Shown here one piece after another: positions 26,633-35,086 of a stretch of 64,000 nt of DNA. Source of the DNA: Actinopolyspora lacussalsi (GTDB lineage Bacteria; Actinomycetota; Actinomycetes; Mycobacteriales; Pseudonocardiaceae); contig JAURUC010000001.1 of assembly GCA_030803735.1 (NCBI GenBank), forward strand, positions 2,683,501 to 2,747,500, given 5' to 3'. The first letter of the stretch is position 1. Each line of letters starts with the position of its first letter. A program made the position numbers and the translations under genes. A model generated the notes under the pieces. It was not told the DNA's origin. It saw nothing but the letters and a program-made list of their open reading frames with translations, and did no database searches.

Positions 26633-27559
26633 TCAACTCCGTTCGTCAGCGGACGCGGCCAGCAAATTCCGCACCAGCGGAGAGATCTGGTAGTAGGAAC
26701 CGAAGTTGAGGTACTCGCCCTCGGGAGCGAACTTGACGGCCAGAATTCGCAGCGGATCGCCGGAATAGGTGTACGGAGCGTTCCGCACGAACCGCTCGAT
26801 CTCCGGACTCACTCGAACCGGGAACTCCGACAACGCCGAGTCCAACCATTCCTGCCCCGTCAGGGATGCGAAGGCTATCCGCTTCACCTCCGAGGAGTCC
26901 CAGCTCAGGGTGACATAAATCCGGAAGGCGCCCCGGGCGAAGTTCAGCGACCGCTCACCGGGCTCCGGCAGACCGCTCGCACGAAACATCGACAGGATGT
27001 TGCTCCGTTCGAGACAGTCCTCGGAGAGCTGGGCAAAGTACAAGTTTACCGATTTCTTGCCGTAGTCCACCCCCATCATCGCCACCTGATCCAACCCGTG
27101 GCGCGCGAAGAAGTCCGCGTTGTCGGCCAGACCACGCGGCATCGAAGGGACTTCGGCGAGCCGTGCCACGCTCTGCGGGTCGTGCGGGAAATGCGCGTAC
27201 GCCTTGTTGAACCCACCGACGACTCCGCAGTCGATGAAGTACTCGCTGATCCGGCACCGCGCGCGAACGTCCGAGAGCAGGTTACCCACTGGGTGATCGG
27301 TCTCCTCCAGCAGACCGTTCGACAGCGCCAGCGTATAAGGATCGTCTCCCCCGGCCGGAACCGTGATGGTGTAGTCGAGCTCACCCGCGTGCCGCTCGCC
27401 CGTCTGCACGCTGAAAACGATCCCGGCCTCACCGAGGTCGTCACCGAAAGCGGTCAGGATCGGCCAGACTTCGTGCCGCGCGCAGGGAGCTTCCATCAGC
27501 CCCGCCGATTTCTCGATCGCCGAGTACACGTCTTCCTTGAGATCAGCGTCTCCGGACAC
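26633..27559 (-). CDS. ABBA aromatic prenyltransferase (NphB/CloQ family), first copy
   Basis: 308-aa soluble prenyltransferase that attaches a prenyl diphosphate to an aromatic ring inside a beta/alpha barrel. NphB landmarks are visible along the chain: VYSAIEKSAGLMEAPCAR, DPYTLALSNGLL, HPVGNLLSDV, VVGGFNKAYAHFPHD, GVDYGKKSVNLYFAQL, a YVTLSWDSSEVKRIAFAS block and a C-terminal YLNFGSYYQISPL. GTG 27559 follows GGAGG. No DDxxD motif is expected in this family. A second divergent copy lies at 31241, so two prenylation steps or two chain lengths are likely. Confidence 0.9.
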   Translation of the reverse strand: MSGDADLKEDVYSAIEKSAGLMEAPCARHEVWPILTAFGDDLGEAGIVFSVQTGERHAGELDYTITVPAGGDDPYTLALSNGLLEETDHPVGNLLSDVRARCRISEYFIDCGVVGGFNKAYAHFPHDPQSVARLAEVPSMPRGLADNADFFARHGLDQVAMMGVDYGKKSVNLYFAQLSEDCLERSNILSMFRASGLPEPGERSLNFARGAFRIYVTLSWDSSEVKRIAFASLTGQEWLDSALSEFPVRVSPEIERFVRNAPYTYSGDPLRILAVKFAPEGEYLNFGSYYQISPLVRNLLAASADERS

Positions 27560-27705
27560 TCGTCCTCCAATCGCCGGACCGGACCGGGCCGGGACCGGCG
27601 GTCCTTCTCCCGATGTTCATTACGATCGCGCCATCCGCTCGCGATCCTTCCGAGCTCCGCCGGAGCGAGCGATGGTGGTTCCTCGAAGGGCCGAGACCGA
27701 CGGGA

Positions 27706-28776
27706 TCACGCGGTCTTCGTGGCGCACAGGATTCCCTGCCTGGGGATGACGTCCGGGGGTATGTCAGCGGGATCCTTCGTGATCGTCCTCGTCACCTCGA
27801 AACCGCATTCTTCCAGCCATTTCCGGTAGGTGGACATCTTCTGCGGACCGCCTTGGCCCATGGTGCACCCGATGAAGAACGCCGGGAAGAAGTCGACGTT
27901 GTAGTTGTCGGGTTCGGTCATGTTCTCCGGGTACACCGGCACCAGGATATTGACCTGACCACCGGGGCCGAGCGAACTGTTTACCCCTTCGAGGATCTTG
28001 AACACGTCCTCCTTGTCGAACATGTCCAGGAAGTGCTTGATCAGGACGACGTCGAAGCCTTCGGGGACCTTCTCGAAAACGTCACCGCCGATGAACGAGC
28101 AGTGCTCCTCGAGGCCGTGCGTCCTGAAGTTCTCCAGGCACTCCTTCTCCTTCTCCGGCAGGTCGAAGGTCGTCACACGAATCCCGGGAGATGCCTTCAT
28201 CTCGTGGGTGTGGATCGCCCCGATACCGGTGTTTCCCGCGAGGTCCAGCACCTGTGAGCCGGGAGGTATGTCGACGTTGTCGAAGTACCAGGGGTCGATG
28301 TTGGCGGTGACGGTGTCCATCAACGGCGCCCACGCCTCCCGCAGGTCCCCGTGCTCCGCCACCGCGTCGTAAAGCGTCCCCTCGTGCCCGTAGAGCTCCT
28401 TGAGCCCGACGGGCATCCCGTTCCGGGCGCTCTCGGGGAGGTGGAACAGCTGCCTGAGCGCCACCACCTTGATCATGTTCATGTAGGACAGCGCCCGCCG
28501 GAGGTCGCCCTCCGCCACTCCTGCCAGCGCGTCGAGAGCGTAACCACCGGATTCCTCGTCGTACGCGACGAAGCCCTCCTTGACCATCAGGTGCAAGAGC
28601 TGTTCGACGGCGTCCGGTTTGGTACCGGCCACCTCACCGAGTTCGGTCGAGGTCGTACCCGGCCTCTCCCGAAGCGCGTCGATGATGCCGAGCTCGAAGC
28701 AGGAGAGCAGGGTCATGAGCCGCGTGGGCCCCACCATGTACTCGCGCAACCGCGCGAGCGTGGCTTCCGGTGTCAT
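27706..28776 (-). CDS. SAM-dependent methyltransferase (COMT-like)
   Basis: 356 aa in the small-molecule methyltransferase-2 layout: an N-terminal winged-helix dimerisation domain (about 10-90: LLSCFELGIIDALRERPG, then LLHLMVKEGFVAYDEE) and a C-terminal Rossmann domain with the SAM motif VLDLAGNTGIGAIH at 176-189. IKHFLDMFDKEDVFKILEG replaces the usual catalytic-His neighbourhood, so O- versus C-methylation cannot be assigned; furaquinocin-type products carry both. The next gene downstream is the prenyltransferase at 27559; 45 bp separate it from the adenylating enzyme upstream. Confidence 0.85.
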   Translation of the reverse strand: MTPEATLARLREYMVGPTRLMTLLSCFELGIIDALRERPGTTSTELGEVAGTKPDAVEQLLHLMVKEGFVAYDEESGGYALDALAGVAEGDLRRALSYMNMIKVVALRQLFHLPESARNGMPVGLKELYGHEGTLYDAVAEHGDLREAWAPLMDTVTANIDPWYFDNVDIPPGSQVLDLAGNTGIGAIHTHEMKASPGIRVTTFDLPEKEKECLENFRTHGLEEHCSFIGGDVFEKVPEGFDVVLIKHFLDMFDKEDVFKILEGVNSSLGPGGQVNILVPVYPENMTEPDNYNVDFFPAFFIGCTMGQGGPQKMSTYRKWLEECGFEVTRTITKDPADIPPDVIPRQGILCATKTA

Positions 28777-28821
28777 TGGATCGCTCCGTTTCGCGTCGCT
28801 CGCCCCGGCTGGCTGGTTCGA

Positions 28822-30411
28822 TCACACATCCGGCGCGCCTTGTGTTCGGTCCTGGAGTCGGCGGGACAGTTCGACACGTTGCACCTTCAACGTGGCGGTC
28901 CGGGGTAGCTCGGCTTCCGGAATCTGGACCGGTTCGGCCAATCGCGGCAGATCCGCGACGGCCGCGTACCAGCGGTCCCGGTCCAGCGGTTGGTCGTCGT
29001 TCGTGCAGAGGACGGGGATCGGCTCGGAACTCGGCCCCCGAACCACGACGAGTTCGCCCAGCTCGTCCATCCGGTTCAGCACGAGGTCCTCGACCTCCAG
29101 GGTGCTGCGCACACCGTGGATCATGTCGATCTCCCGGTCGAACATGTGCAGGCAGCCGAACTTGGTTCGGTAACCGATGTCGCCGGTACGCCACCAGTCC
29201 CCGTGTCGATTGGTGTCGTACCTCTCCCGTTCACCGAGGTACGTCTTCGCCAGTCCCTGCCAAGCGACCTCGATGTAGCCGGGGTTGTTCCGCGACGGCC
29301 GTTCGCCGTCCCTGCTCACCACGCGGACCCTCGCGCAGCCCGGCATCGTCCAGCCGACGCAGCGTCCGTTCGCTCGATGGGCGTGGCCGCGGAAGTACGG
29401 CCGACCGACGGCGGGACCCACCTCGCTCTGCCCGTAGATCTGGAAGAACAGCGGCGCGAACCGCTTGGACGACTTGAGTATGTGGCTGATCGTTCTGGGA
29501 TGTATCGCGTCGAACGTGCTGCTGAAGTACCTTATCGACGCGAACGGCCCGCGCGGATCGTCGGTGAGTTTTTCCCACGCCATGAGGGTGTTGGGCAGAG
29601 CTTCGATCAGCCCCGGTCGGTGCTCGACGAACAGCTCGGCGGCGTCCTCGGGGTCGGGCTCGTTCATCAGCAGCGCCGGCATCGCCTTCAGCAGCACCAA
29701 GGACATGGCCGCGAACGTTCGGGAGTGCACGTAGGGAACGTTGATCGCGACCGTCTCCCGCTTCCGCAGCAACGAGAGCAGCCACCACTGTGGCCGAAGC
29801 CTGGTTCCCATGCTCCGGGGCGTGTGCACTATGAGTTTGGGAATCCCGGTGGTTCCGGAAGTGTGGGTGATCATCGCGGGCTCGTCCGGTTCCTTGAGTA
29901 CCGGTCGGACTCGCGAGGATCCGGTGAGTTCGCCGAGCGACACCGCGCCCGCGGCGTGCCCGGCCACCGTGATCACCTGGTCGGCCAGCTCCCGCAGGGG
30001 GACTTCCGCCAGCGCGTCGAGCCTGGGCGCGTCGCTAAGCAGGTGTGGCCGGTCCAGCCGGGCGAGCAGGGCACCCACGGTCGCACCGTCCAGCGCCGGT
30101 GACAACAGCACGGGAACCGCTCCGATCCGGGAAGCCGCCGTGGCGAGCAGCCAGATGTCGAAGTTGGCGGTCTTGTGGATCGCCACGTACTCGTCGGGGC
30201 GCACCCCGGCGGTCCACAACCGCCCCGCGAGCTCGTCCACGTGCTCGGCGAGCTCGGAAACGGTCAGGCGCCGCCCCACTTCCGGCAGGGCGTCGAGATC
30301 GTGGTCGATGTCGAGTTTCGTCGAGCTGTTCCTGGCCACGGCCCACTGCGGCACCATGCCGAGATGAAGCCCGTGCTTGCGAATCGACTTGTGGATTACG
30401 GAGTCCTTCAT
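28822..30411 (-). CDS. Class I adenylate-forming enzyme (AMP-binding)
   Basis: 529 aa of the ANL superfamily. The A3 phosphate loop THTSGTTGIPK is at 182-192, the A5-like region is FFQIYGQSEVGPAVG, A7 is WWRTGDIGY and the C-terminal lysine is K509 (TATLKVQR). No carrier protein, thioesterase or evident carboxylic-acid substrate is encoded nearby. Homologues include acyl-CoA ligases and the CreM-type ATP-dependent diazotases that activate nitrite toward an aromatic amine. With an aminotransferase and cupin upstream, a diazotase-like role on an amino-naphthoquinone is a testable hypothesis, but no nitrite-forming CreD/CreE genes are in the window. Confidence 0.85.
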   Translation of the reverse strand: MKDSVIHKSIRKHGLHLGMVPQWAVARNSSTKLDIDHDLDALPEVGRRLTVSELAEHVDELAGRLWTAGVRPDEYVAIHKTANFDIWLLATAASRIGAVPVLLSPALDGATVGALLARLDRPHLLSDAPRLDALAEVPLRELADQVITVAGHAAGAVSLGELTGSSRVRPVLKEPDEPAMITHTSGTTGIPKLIVHTPRSMGTRLRPQWWLLSLLRKRETVAINVPYVHSRTFAAMSLVLLKAMPALLMNEPDPEDAAELFVEHRPGLIEALPNTLMAWEKLTDDPRGPFASIRYFSSTFDAIHPRTISHILKSSKRFAPLFFQIYGQSEVGPAVGRPYFRGHAHRANGRCVGWTMPGCARVRVVSRDGERPSRNNPGYIEVAWQGLAKTYLGERERYDTNRHGDWWRTGDIGYRTKFGCLHMFDREIDMIHGVRSTLEVEDLVLNRMDELGELVVVRGPSSEPIPVLCTNDDQPLDRDRWYAAVADLPRLAEPVQIPEAELPRTATLKVQRVELSRRLQDRTQGAPDV

Positions 30412-30486
30412 CGCGACCGTCTCCTTTACGGTGCTCGGTAAACACGCGGATCGTCACCGACCGACGCCGGGAAGGAGCACGGCGAC

Positions 30487-31035
30487 TCACGACAGGGGTT
30501 CGGAACCCTCGGTGGCCACCGTGAGCACACCATCCAGCCAGGGGGCGTAGTGGTCCGGATTGTCGGCCAGGTCCGCACGCAGCCGGTCCGGACGCACCCA
30601 GCGAACGTCGGCCACTTCGGTGGAATCCGGCCGCAGGTGCGGATCCACCGGTACCCGGCCGACCAGGACGTGGTCGTACTCGTGCTCGATCCGCTCGGTA
30701 CGCGGATCCGCGGCGCGGTAGAGGTGCACACCGGCCTGGTACAGCGTCACCTCGCCTATCCCGATCTCCTCGCGCATCCGCTGGTCGGCGGCGTCGAACA
30801 CGCTCTGCCCCGGGGCCGGATGACTGCAGCAGGCGTTCGCCCACCGCAGTGCGAATCGGCTCTTCACCGCGGCCCGTTGCTGGAGCATGATGCGGTCGAG
30901 GTCGTCCAGCAGCATCACCGAGAACGCCCGATGCAGCCGGCCGGGCGCGGTGTGCGCCTCGGCGACCGTGCAGGAACCGGTGGCGGTACCCTCCTCGTCC
31001 ACGAGTTCCACCAGCTGTGATTCCCGAGTAACCAC
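30487..31035 (-). CDS. idi: Isopentenyl-diphosphate delta-isomerase, type 1
   Basis: Nudix-fold isomerase interconverting IPP and DMAPP, 182 aa. The active-site cysteine is C70 in NACCSHP and the catalytic acidic residue is in IEHEYDHV (E117/E119); metal ligands include H35 and H72 by family alignment. The Nudix-like helix is QRMREEIGIG. It is the only isoprenoid-precursor gene in the cluster: related naphterpin and furaquinocin clusters usually bring a full mevalonate operon. Here it would adjust the DMAPP supply from the chromosomal MEP pathway for the two prenyltransferases. GTG 31035 is the first start. Confidence 0.92.
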   Translation of the reverse strand: MVTRESQLVELVDEEGTATGSCTVAEAHTAPGRLHRAFSVMLLDDLDRIMLQQRAAVKSRFALRWANACCSHPAPGQSVFDAADQRMREEIGIGEVTLYQAGVHLYRAADPRTERIEHEYDHVLVGRVPVDPHLRPDSTEVADVRWVRPDRLRADLADNPDHYAPWLDGVLTVATEGSEPLS

Positions 31036-31240
31036 GGCGGATCACCTGCTTCCTTCAACGAATGACACCGGGCACCGCGGCATCGAACCCCGTGCCCGAT
31101 ACGAAAAACGTCCGGCGAGGACCGGGTTCCGGCCCCGGAACGAGCACTCGGACAGCCCCACCGGGCGCGTGAGCCGACCGGTTGCCGTCGACGCCGCGAT
31201 CGTCGCTGTGCGAGTGGTCGGCGGAATCGCGCCAGGAGGC

Positions 31241-32140
31241 TTACTCACCGGCGTCGGCGGAGGTCAGATTCACCGTGGCCGGCCGCCACCGGTAGTAGGC
31301 CTGGATCTTGTAGTACTCCTCGCCGGTCGACTTCACGGCGGCATGGACCATCTTCGGGTCGTCGAGACCGTACCGGAAGTTCTTCACGAAGTGATCGATC
31401 CTCGACCCGAATCGCACGGGAAAGGACATCGGATCCTGCGTTATGGAGCTGAAGGAAATTCGCTGTATGCTCCAGGAGTCCCAGCTGAGAGTGAAATAGA
31501 GACCGAAGGACTGCGCGCAGAGCTTCAGCATCTGCTCGCTCGGTTCCGGCACCCCGATCTCCCGGTGCATCGAACGGATGGCCTCCGGCTCGAGACACTC
31601 GTCCGGCAGCTTGCCGAAGTACACATTCACCGTTCTGCCGTGGTAATCGATGCCGATCAGCCCCACGCGGTCCTCCAGGCCGTAACGGAAGAAGAAACCG
31701 GCGTTCTCGGTCAGCGCGGGGGGCATGGAAGGCATCTCGGCGAGCCGCGAGAGCGGCTGGAAGTCACCGTCGGGAAAGAACGCCCAGATCTTCTTGAACC
31801 CGTCCACGACCCCGAAATCGATACCGTAGCTGTCGACCGGGCACCGCTGCTGAATGTCCGAGAGCAGCTCACAGACGGGGTGGTCGTCCTCCGCGATGAA
31901 CCCTTTCGAGGAAGCCATGCCGTACGGATCGACGTCTCTCCGGAACAGGACGCGGCAGTCGAGCTCCCCCTCGTCGCTCTCGGAGCTGGTCACCCTGAAG
32001 GCGATCATGGCCTGCGACAGCATGTCCTCGTACGCGGCGAGTACGGGCCGAACCCTCTCCTCGGAACAGGGAATGTCCAGCAGTCCGGCGGATTCTTCGA
32101 GGGCCGAGTAGAGCCTCGTCAGCTCATCGGTTTCCGACAC
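31241..32140 (-). CDS. ABBA aromatic prenyltransferase (NphB/CloQ family), second copy
   Basis: 299 aa from GTG 32140, which follows GGAGG at 5 nt; the longer frame to 32185 lacks this support. Family landmarks: LYSALEESAGLLDIPCSEE, DPYGMASSKGFI, HPVCELLSDIQ, VVDGFKKIWAFFPDGD, GIDYHGRTVNVYFGKL, YFTLSWDSWSIQRISFSS and EEYYKIQAYYRW near the end. Of the two copies this one looks closer to NphB (PSMPPALTENAGFFFRYGL). The copies share many short blocks but differ widely, so the duplication is old or they were acquired separately. It would place a geranyl or dimethylallyl group on the THN-derived core. Confidence 0.9.
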   Translation of the reverse strand: MSETDELTRLYSALEESAGLLDIPCSEERVRPVLAAYEDMLSQAMIAFRVTSSESDEGELDCRVLFRRDVDPYGMASSKGFIAEDDHPVCELLSDIQQRCPVDSYGIDFGVVDGFKKIWAFFPDGDFQPLSRLAEMPSMPPALTENAGFFFRYGLEDRVGLIGIDYHGRTVNVYFGKLPDECLEPEAIRSMHREIGVPEPSEQMLKLCAQSFGLYFTLSWDSWSIQRISFSSITQDPMSFPVRFGSRIDHFVKNFRYGLDDPKMVHAAVKSTGEEYYKIQAYYRWRPATVNLTSADAGE

Positions 32141-32296
32141 TTCTTCCTCCAAGCATCGATCGACTTCTCGGTTGGATGAGTACAACTACCGACAGCGCAC
32201 AACGAACTGGCGAACGATCCGGCCTCGCGTGGAAACCGACCGGCGAGTGGTTCACAGCGATGCCGCGGCCCGGCACGGACCGGCCACCACTTCGCG

Positions 32297-33451
32297 CTAA
32301 CCGACCAGCCGACGACCTCGCGGACGCGCGTGCGCACGGAGCGCACCGCGCAGCACCTCGACCGTCCGCTCGACCTGATCCGAGGTGAGTTCGGCGTGCA
32401 TCGGAACGGCGAGGTTGCGGTGGAAGAGATCGGCCGAGACCGGGCAGGACCGCTTCGACTCGTACACGGGCTGCAGGTGACACGCCCACGTCCCGTGACC
32501 GCAGCCGATCCCCTGCGCACGCAGGTCGGCGGCGACTCCCTCCCGATCCACGCCCGGATCGAGCTTGACCATGTAGGACTGCCAAGCGTGCGTGCGGTCC
32601 TCCGGCACCCGCGGCAACGTGAGGAGTTCTTCGTCGGCGAGAAGCTCCTCGTAGCGCGCCGCCACGGCTCTGCGGCGCTCCAGCAGCTCATCGATCCGGC
32701 CGAGTTGCACCCGCAGGATCGCGGCCGCGATATCGGACAGCTTGTAGTTGTAACCGATCTCCTCGAACACCGGAACCGGCAGGCCCACGACCCGGCTCTG
32801 GTCGAAGATACTCCCGATGCCGAAGGAAGCTCGGAACCGCGCGGCGGCTCCGTGCGCCGGATCGGCCGCGAGCAGCGCTCCACCCTCACCACTGGTGGCG
32901 CCCTTGCGGCCGTGGAACGACAGGCAGGCCAGCGGCGCCAGCTCACCGGCCTGACGTCCTTGGTACGTCGCGCCGACGGCGCACGCTGCGTCCTCGACGA
33001 GGAACAGCCCGTTTCGGTCCGTGATCTCCCGCAGCTCGGTGTAGTCGGCGGGCAGCCCGACCGTGTCCACCGCGATCACGCCCGCGGTTCGCGGACCGAC
33101 CAGATCCGACACCGCCCTCGGATCGATGGTGCCGGTATCCGCGCGCACGTCAGCGAATACCGGTTCCGCACCGACGTACCGCACCGCGTGCGCGGGAGCC
33201 GGGAAGGTGTAATCGGCCACGATCACCTCGTCACCGGGGGCGACACCGAGTGCGAGCAGGGACAGGTGGAGCGCGGCGCCACAATTGCTCAGCGCGACCG
33301 CGTCGCCCACGCCGTAACGCTCGGCCAACTCCGCCTCCAGCGCCTTCCCCCAAGGCCCCTGCCCAGCGGGCCACCCCGAGGAGAACACCTCCGCGACCGC
33401 TGCCAACTCCTGTTCACCCAAGCTCGCCTGAACGAGGGGAATCGTCTCCAT
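32297..33451 (-). CDS. DegT/DnrJ/EryC1-family PLP aminotransferase
   Basis: 384 aa. The PLP lysine is K183 in SFHGRKGATSGEGG and the pyridine-nitrogen Asp is D154 (VEDAACAVG). ATG 33451 gives METIPLVQASLGEQEL, the usual family start, with GAGG 8 nt before; the ATG at 33490 overlapping the cupin stop has no ribosome-binding site. Most members aminate keto-sugars, but no sugar genes occur here. A DegT-type enzyme next to a cupin and THN synthase matches the furaquinocin-type route, where an oxidised flaviolin is transaminated to an 8-amino-hydroxynaphthoquinone. That role is inferred from context. Confidence 0.85.
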   Translation of the reverse strand: METIPLVQASLGEQELAAVAEVFSSGWPAGQGPWGKALEAELAERYGVGDAVALSNCGAALHLSLLALGVAPGDEVIVADYTFPAPAHAVRYVGAEPVFADVRADTGTIDPRAVSDLVGPRTAGVIAVDTVGLPADYTELREITDRNGLFLVEDAACAVGATYQGRQAGELAPLACLSFHGRKGATSGEGGALLAADPAHGAAARFRASFGIGSIFDQSRVVGLPVPVFEEIGYNYKLSDIAAAILRVQLGRIDELLERRRAVAARYEELLADEELLTLPRVPEDRTHAWQSYMVKLDPGVDREGVAADLRAQGIGCGHGTWACHLQPVYESKRSCPVSADLFHRNLAVPMHAELTSDQVERTVEVLRGALRAHARPRGRRLVG

Positions 33452-33486
33452 CGCTGCACCTCGTGCTGTACATCGTGTTCCGCCGC

Positions 33487-34020
33487 TCATGAGGAGTGCG
33501 GCGTCGAGGGTGGTTCGAAACGAAGCGGCGTGATCTGGTCGATGTCATAGCGTTCGCGCAGCTTCCGCACGGCGTCCGGCTCCGAGGAACGCCCGGAGAA
33601 GATCTCGTAGATCTCCTCGAAGTAGTGCTCGTGATCGGGCGACGGGTAGCTCTGGAACAGCATGCGCGCGGGCTCCGTGGTGGCGTTGCGGAACGCGTGT
33701 GGGCATCCAGAGGGGACGAACATGCAGCCACCCGGTCCGGCACGGACGACGCGGTCGCCCGCGGCGGACTCCCAGTCCTGCCAGTCCGTATCGGTACGTT
33801 TGACCGGCTCGAACGCCAGGAGGTCCAGCTCCCCCTCCAGGACGTAGAAGAACTCCTGCGAGTTCTGGTGGGTGTGAGCTCCCACGTCGAAACCGGGCGG
33901 CACCACCACCTCGAAGCACGATATCGCGGAGCCGTCCGCCGCGGTGGCCTTGAAAGTGATCTCCTGCATCTTGGTGATCAGTTTTCGTCCCTGCCCCGAA
34001 GGGACAATGAGACCGCTCAT
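33487..34020 (-). CDS. Cupin-domain protein, probable flaviolin oxygenase
   Basis: 177 aa with one cupin barrel. Metal ligands are recognisable as H49, H51 and E56 (GAHTHQNSQEFFYV) and H108 (VPSGCPHAF). ATG 34020 follows GAGGAAA and gives MSGLIVPSGQGRKLITK; the open frame further upstream overlaps the rppA relic. It is the promoter-proximal gene of the cluster, and the downstream aminotransferase starts 35 bp after its stop. Cupin monooxygenases hydroxylate flaviolin to mompain in related THN pathways; the assignment here is by cluster context and fold, not by close identity. Confidence 0.8.
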   Translation of the reverse strand: MSGLIVPSGQGRKLITKMQEITFKATAADGSAISCFEVVVPPGFDVGAHTHQNSQEFFYVLEGELDLLAFEPVKRTDTDWQDWESAAGDRVVRAGPGGCMFVPSGCPHAFRNATTEPARMLFQSYPSPDHEHYFEEIYEIFSGRSSEPDAVRKLRERYDIDQITPLRFEPPSTPHSS

Positions 34021-34099
34021 ACTGGTTTCCTCGTCATCCGTCCGAACAAGACCCGCTGAACTCGGCCCGAACACCTCGACGGTCCAGCACCACACGCCC

Positions 34100-34352
34100 C
34101 GCGCGGCAGTACGGGACCGGAACCGGCGAGCACGCCGGAAGTTCCCCGCGGTTGGCACTCACCCTCGAACAGCGTTCGAGGAGTATCGAGCACACTCGCG
34201 ATACCACCGTGCTCGACAAGAGTTGTCCGACCAGGGCGAAGCATCTTCCGATCGACGTCGAGAAGCTGACCGGTATCGCCCGAAAACCTCGGATCGCGGA
34301 GAGCCGATATCAGTCATCGGGCTGATAGCACAACTCGGCCGGGACGATCGGG
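34100..34352 (-). pseudogene. Degraded second rppA (type III PKS relic)
   Basis: Minus-strand remnants align with RppA in order. 34352-34314 gives IV-x-AELCYQPDD then TGA (RppA 162-176). After about 45 nt, 34269-34105 gives LLDVDRKMLRPGRTTLVEHG, GIASVLDTPRTLFEG and SGVLAGSGPVLP (RppA 283-340). About 95 codons holding the catalytic His are deleted, the first half with Cys138 is missing, and the catalytic Asn is changed (HGGIAS for YGNIAS). It is more diverged than a recent copy of the intact gene at 24284. It abuts the upstream side of the cupin gene. Confidence 0.8.
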
Positions 34353-35086
34353 AATCGTCTCGGCTCCGGCACACATCCGATGCGGTCGGGCGTTTCACGA
34401 GCCGACCGGTGTGTCCGTTACACCTGGTTGCCCCCGTGTAGCGGCATCAGTCCACGGGATCGATTTCCGACGGACAAACCCATTCGCGCGGATGAAACCC
34501 ATTCATCCCACAAGGGCATAATCAGGACAACAAGTATATTGATACGTTCTTCGCGAGCCGGTTGTCAAGACACCCTTCTCGGTACTCGTCCGTTCCTCGG
34601 TCCCTACCTTCGCGCACCGCGTCGGCGCGGTCCGCCACGAGTTCGGAGCCCGGTGGTGACGACCGGGCACGCGCCGGGACCGAGAAATTCCTGGTCGGCC
34701 GATAGGAGCAGCCAGAGCTCCGCCCTCGGAAACAGCTCATGGCCCGACAGTCGAACCAGGGAGCCACGCGAAACACGGGACCGCGAGACAGAAAGAGGGT
34801 TCACTAACAGTTCTCCGGCACACCACCTCTATTCCGATCGATGTTCGAATATCCACGAGCACCGGTCACAGCAGCCGGCTACACCGTCCACAGGAGAGGC
34901 GTTGCTCCGATCGGCCGCTGGGTCGCCTACTCCGCACACCGTGTCGAGTTCCCGGTTGACAACTACAGCTGTTGTGCGATCTGCTCCCTGCTTAGCAGCG
35001 GGGTTACACATAGTTCACGGGAGCGCACGGCACGAGTACGACTTCTTTCCGAGCAGCTGAGCGAATCTACGTCTGGAGGCCGTACA
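34353..35086. other. Divergent promoter region between cluster edge and ovmZ-like gene
   Basis: About 730 bp without a recognisable gene. AT-rich patches occur at 34515-34545. A TTGACA at 34956-34961 begins an ACAAC...GTTGT inverted repeat (34960-34976) and may belong to the ovmZ-like promoter. A CTGC-TTA-GCAG hairpin is at about 34987-34997. Probable regulatory zone for both the cluster and the regulators. Confidence 0.45.

Noticed and set aside
22554..34020. Mevalonate-pathway genes within the cluster
   Set aside because: Looked for because related clusters have them; only the type 1 IPP isomerase is recognisable.
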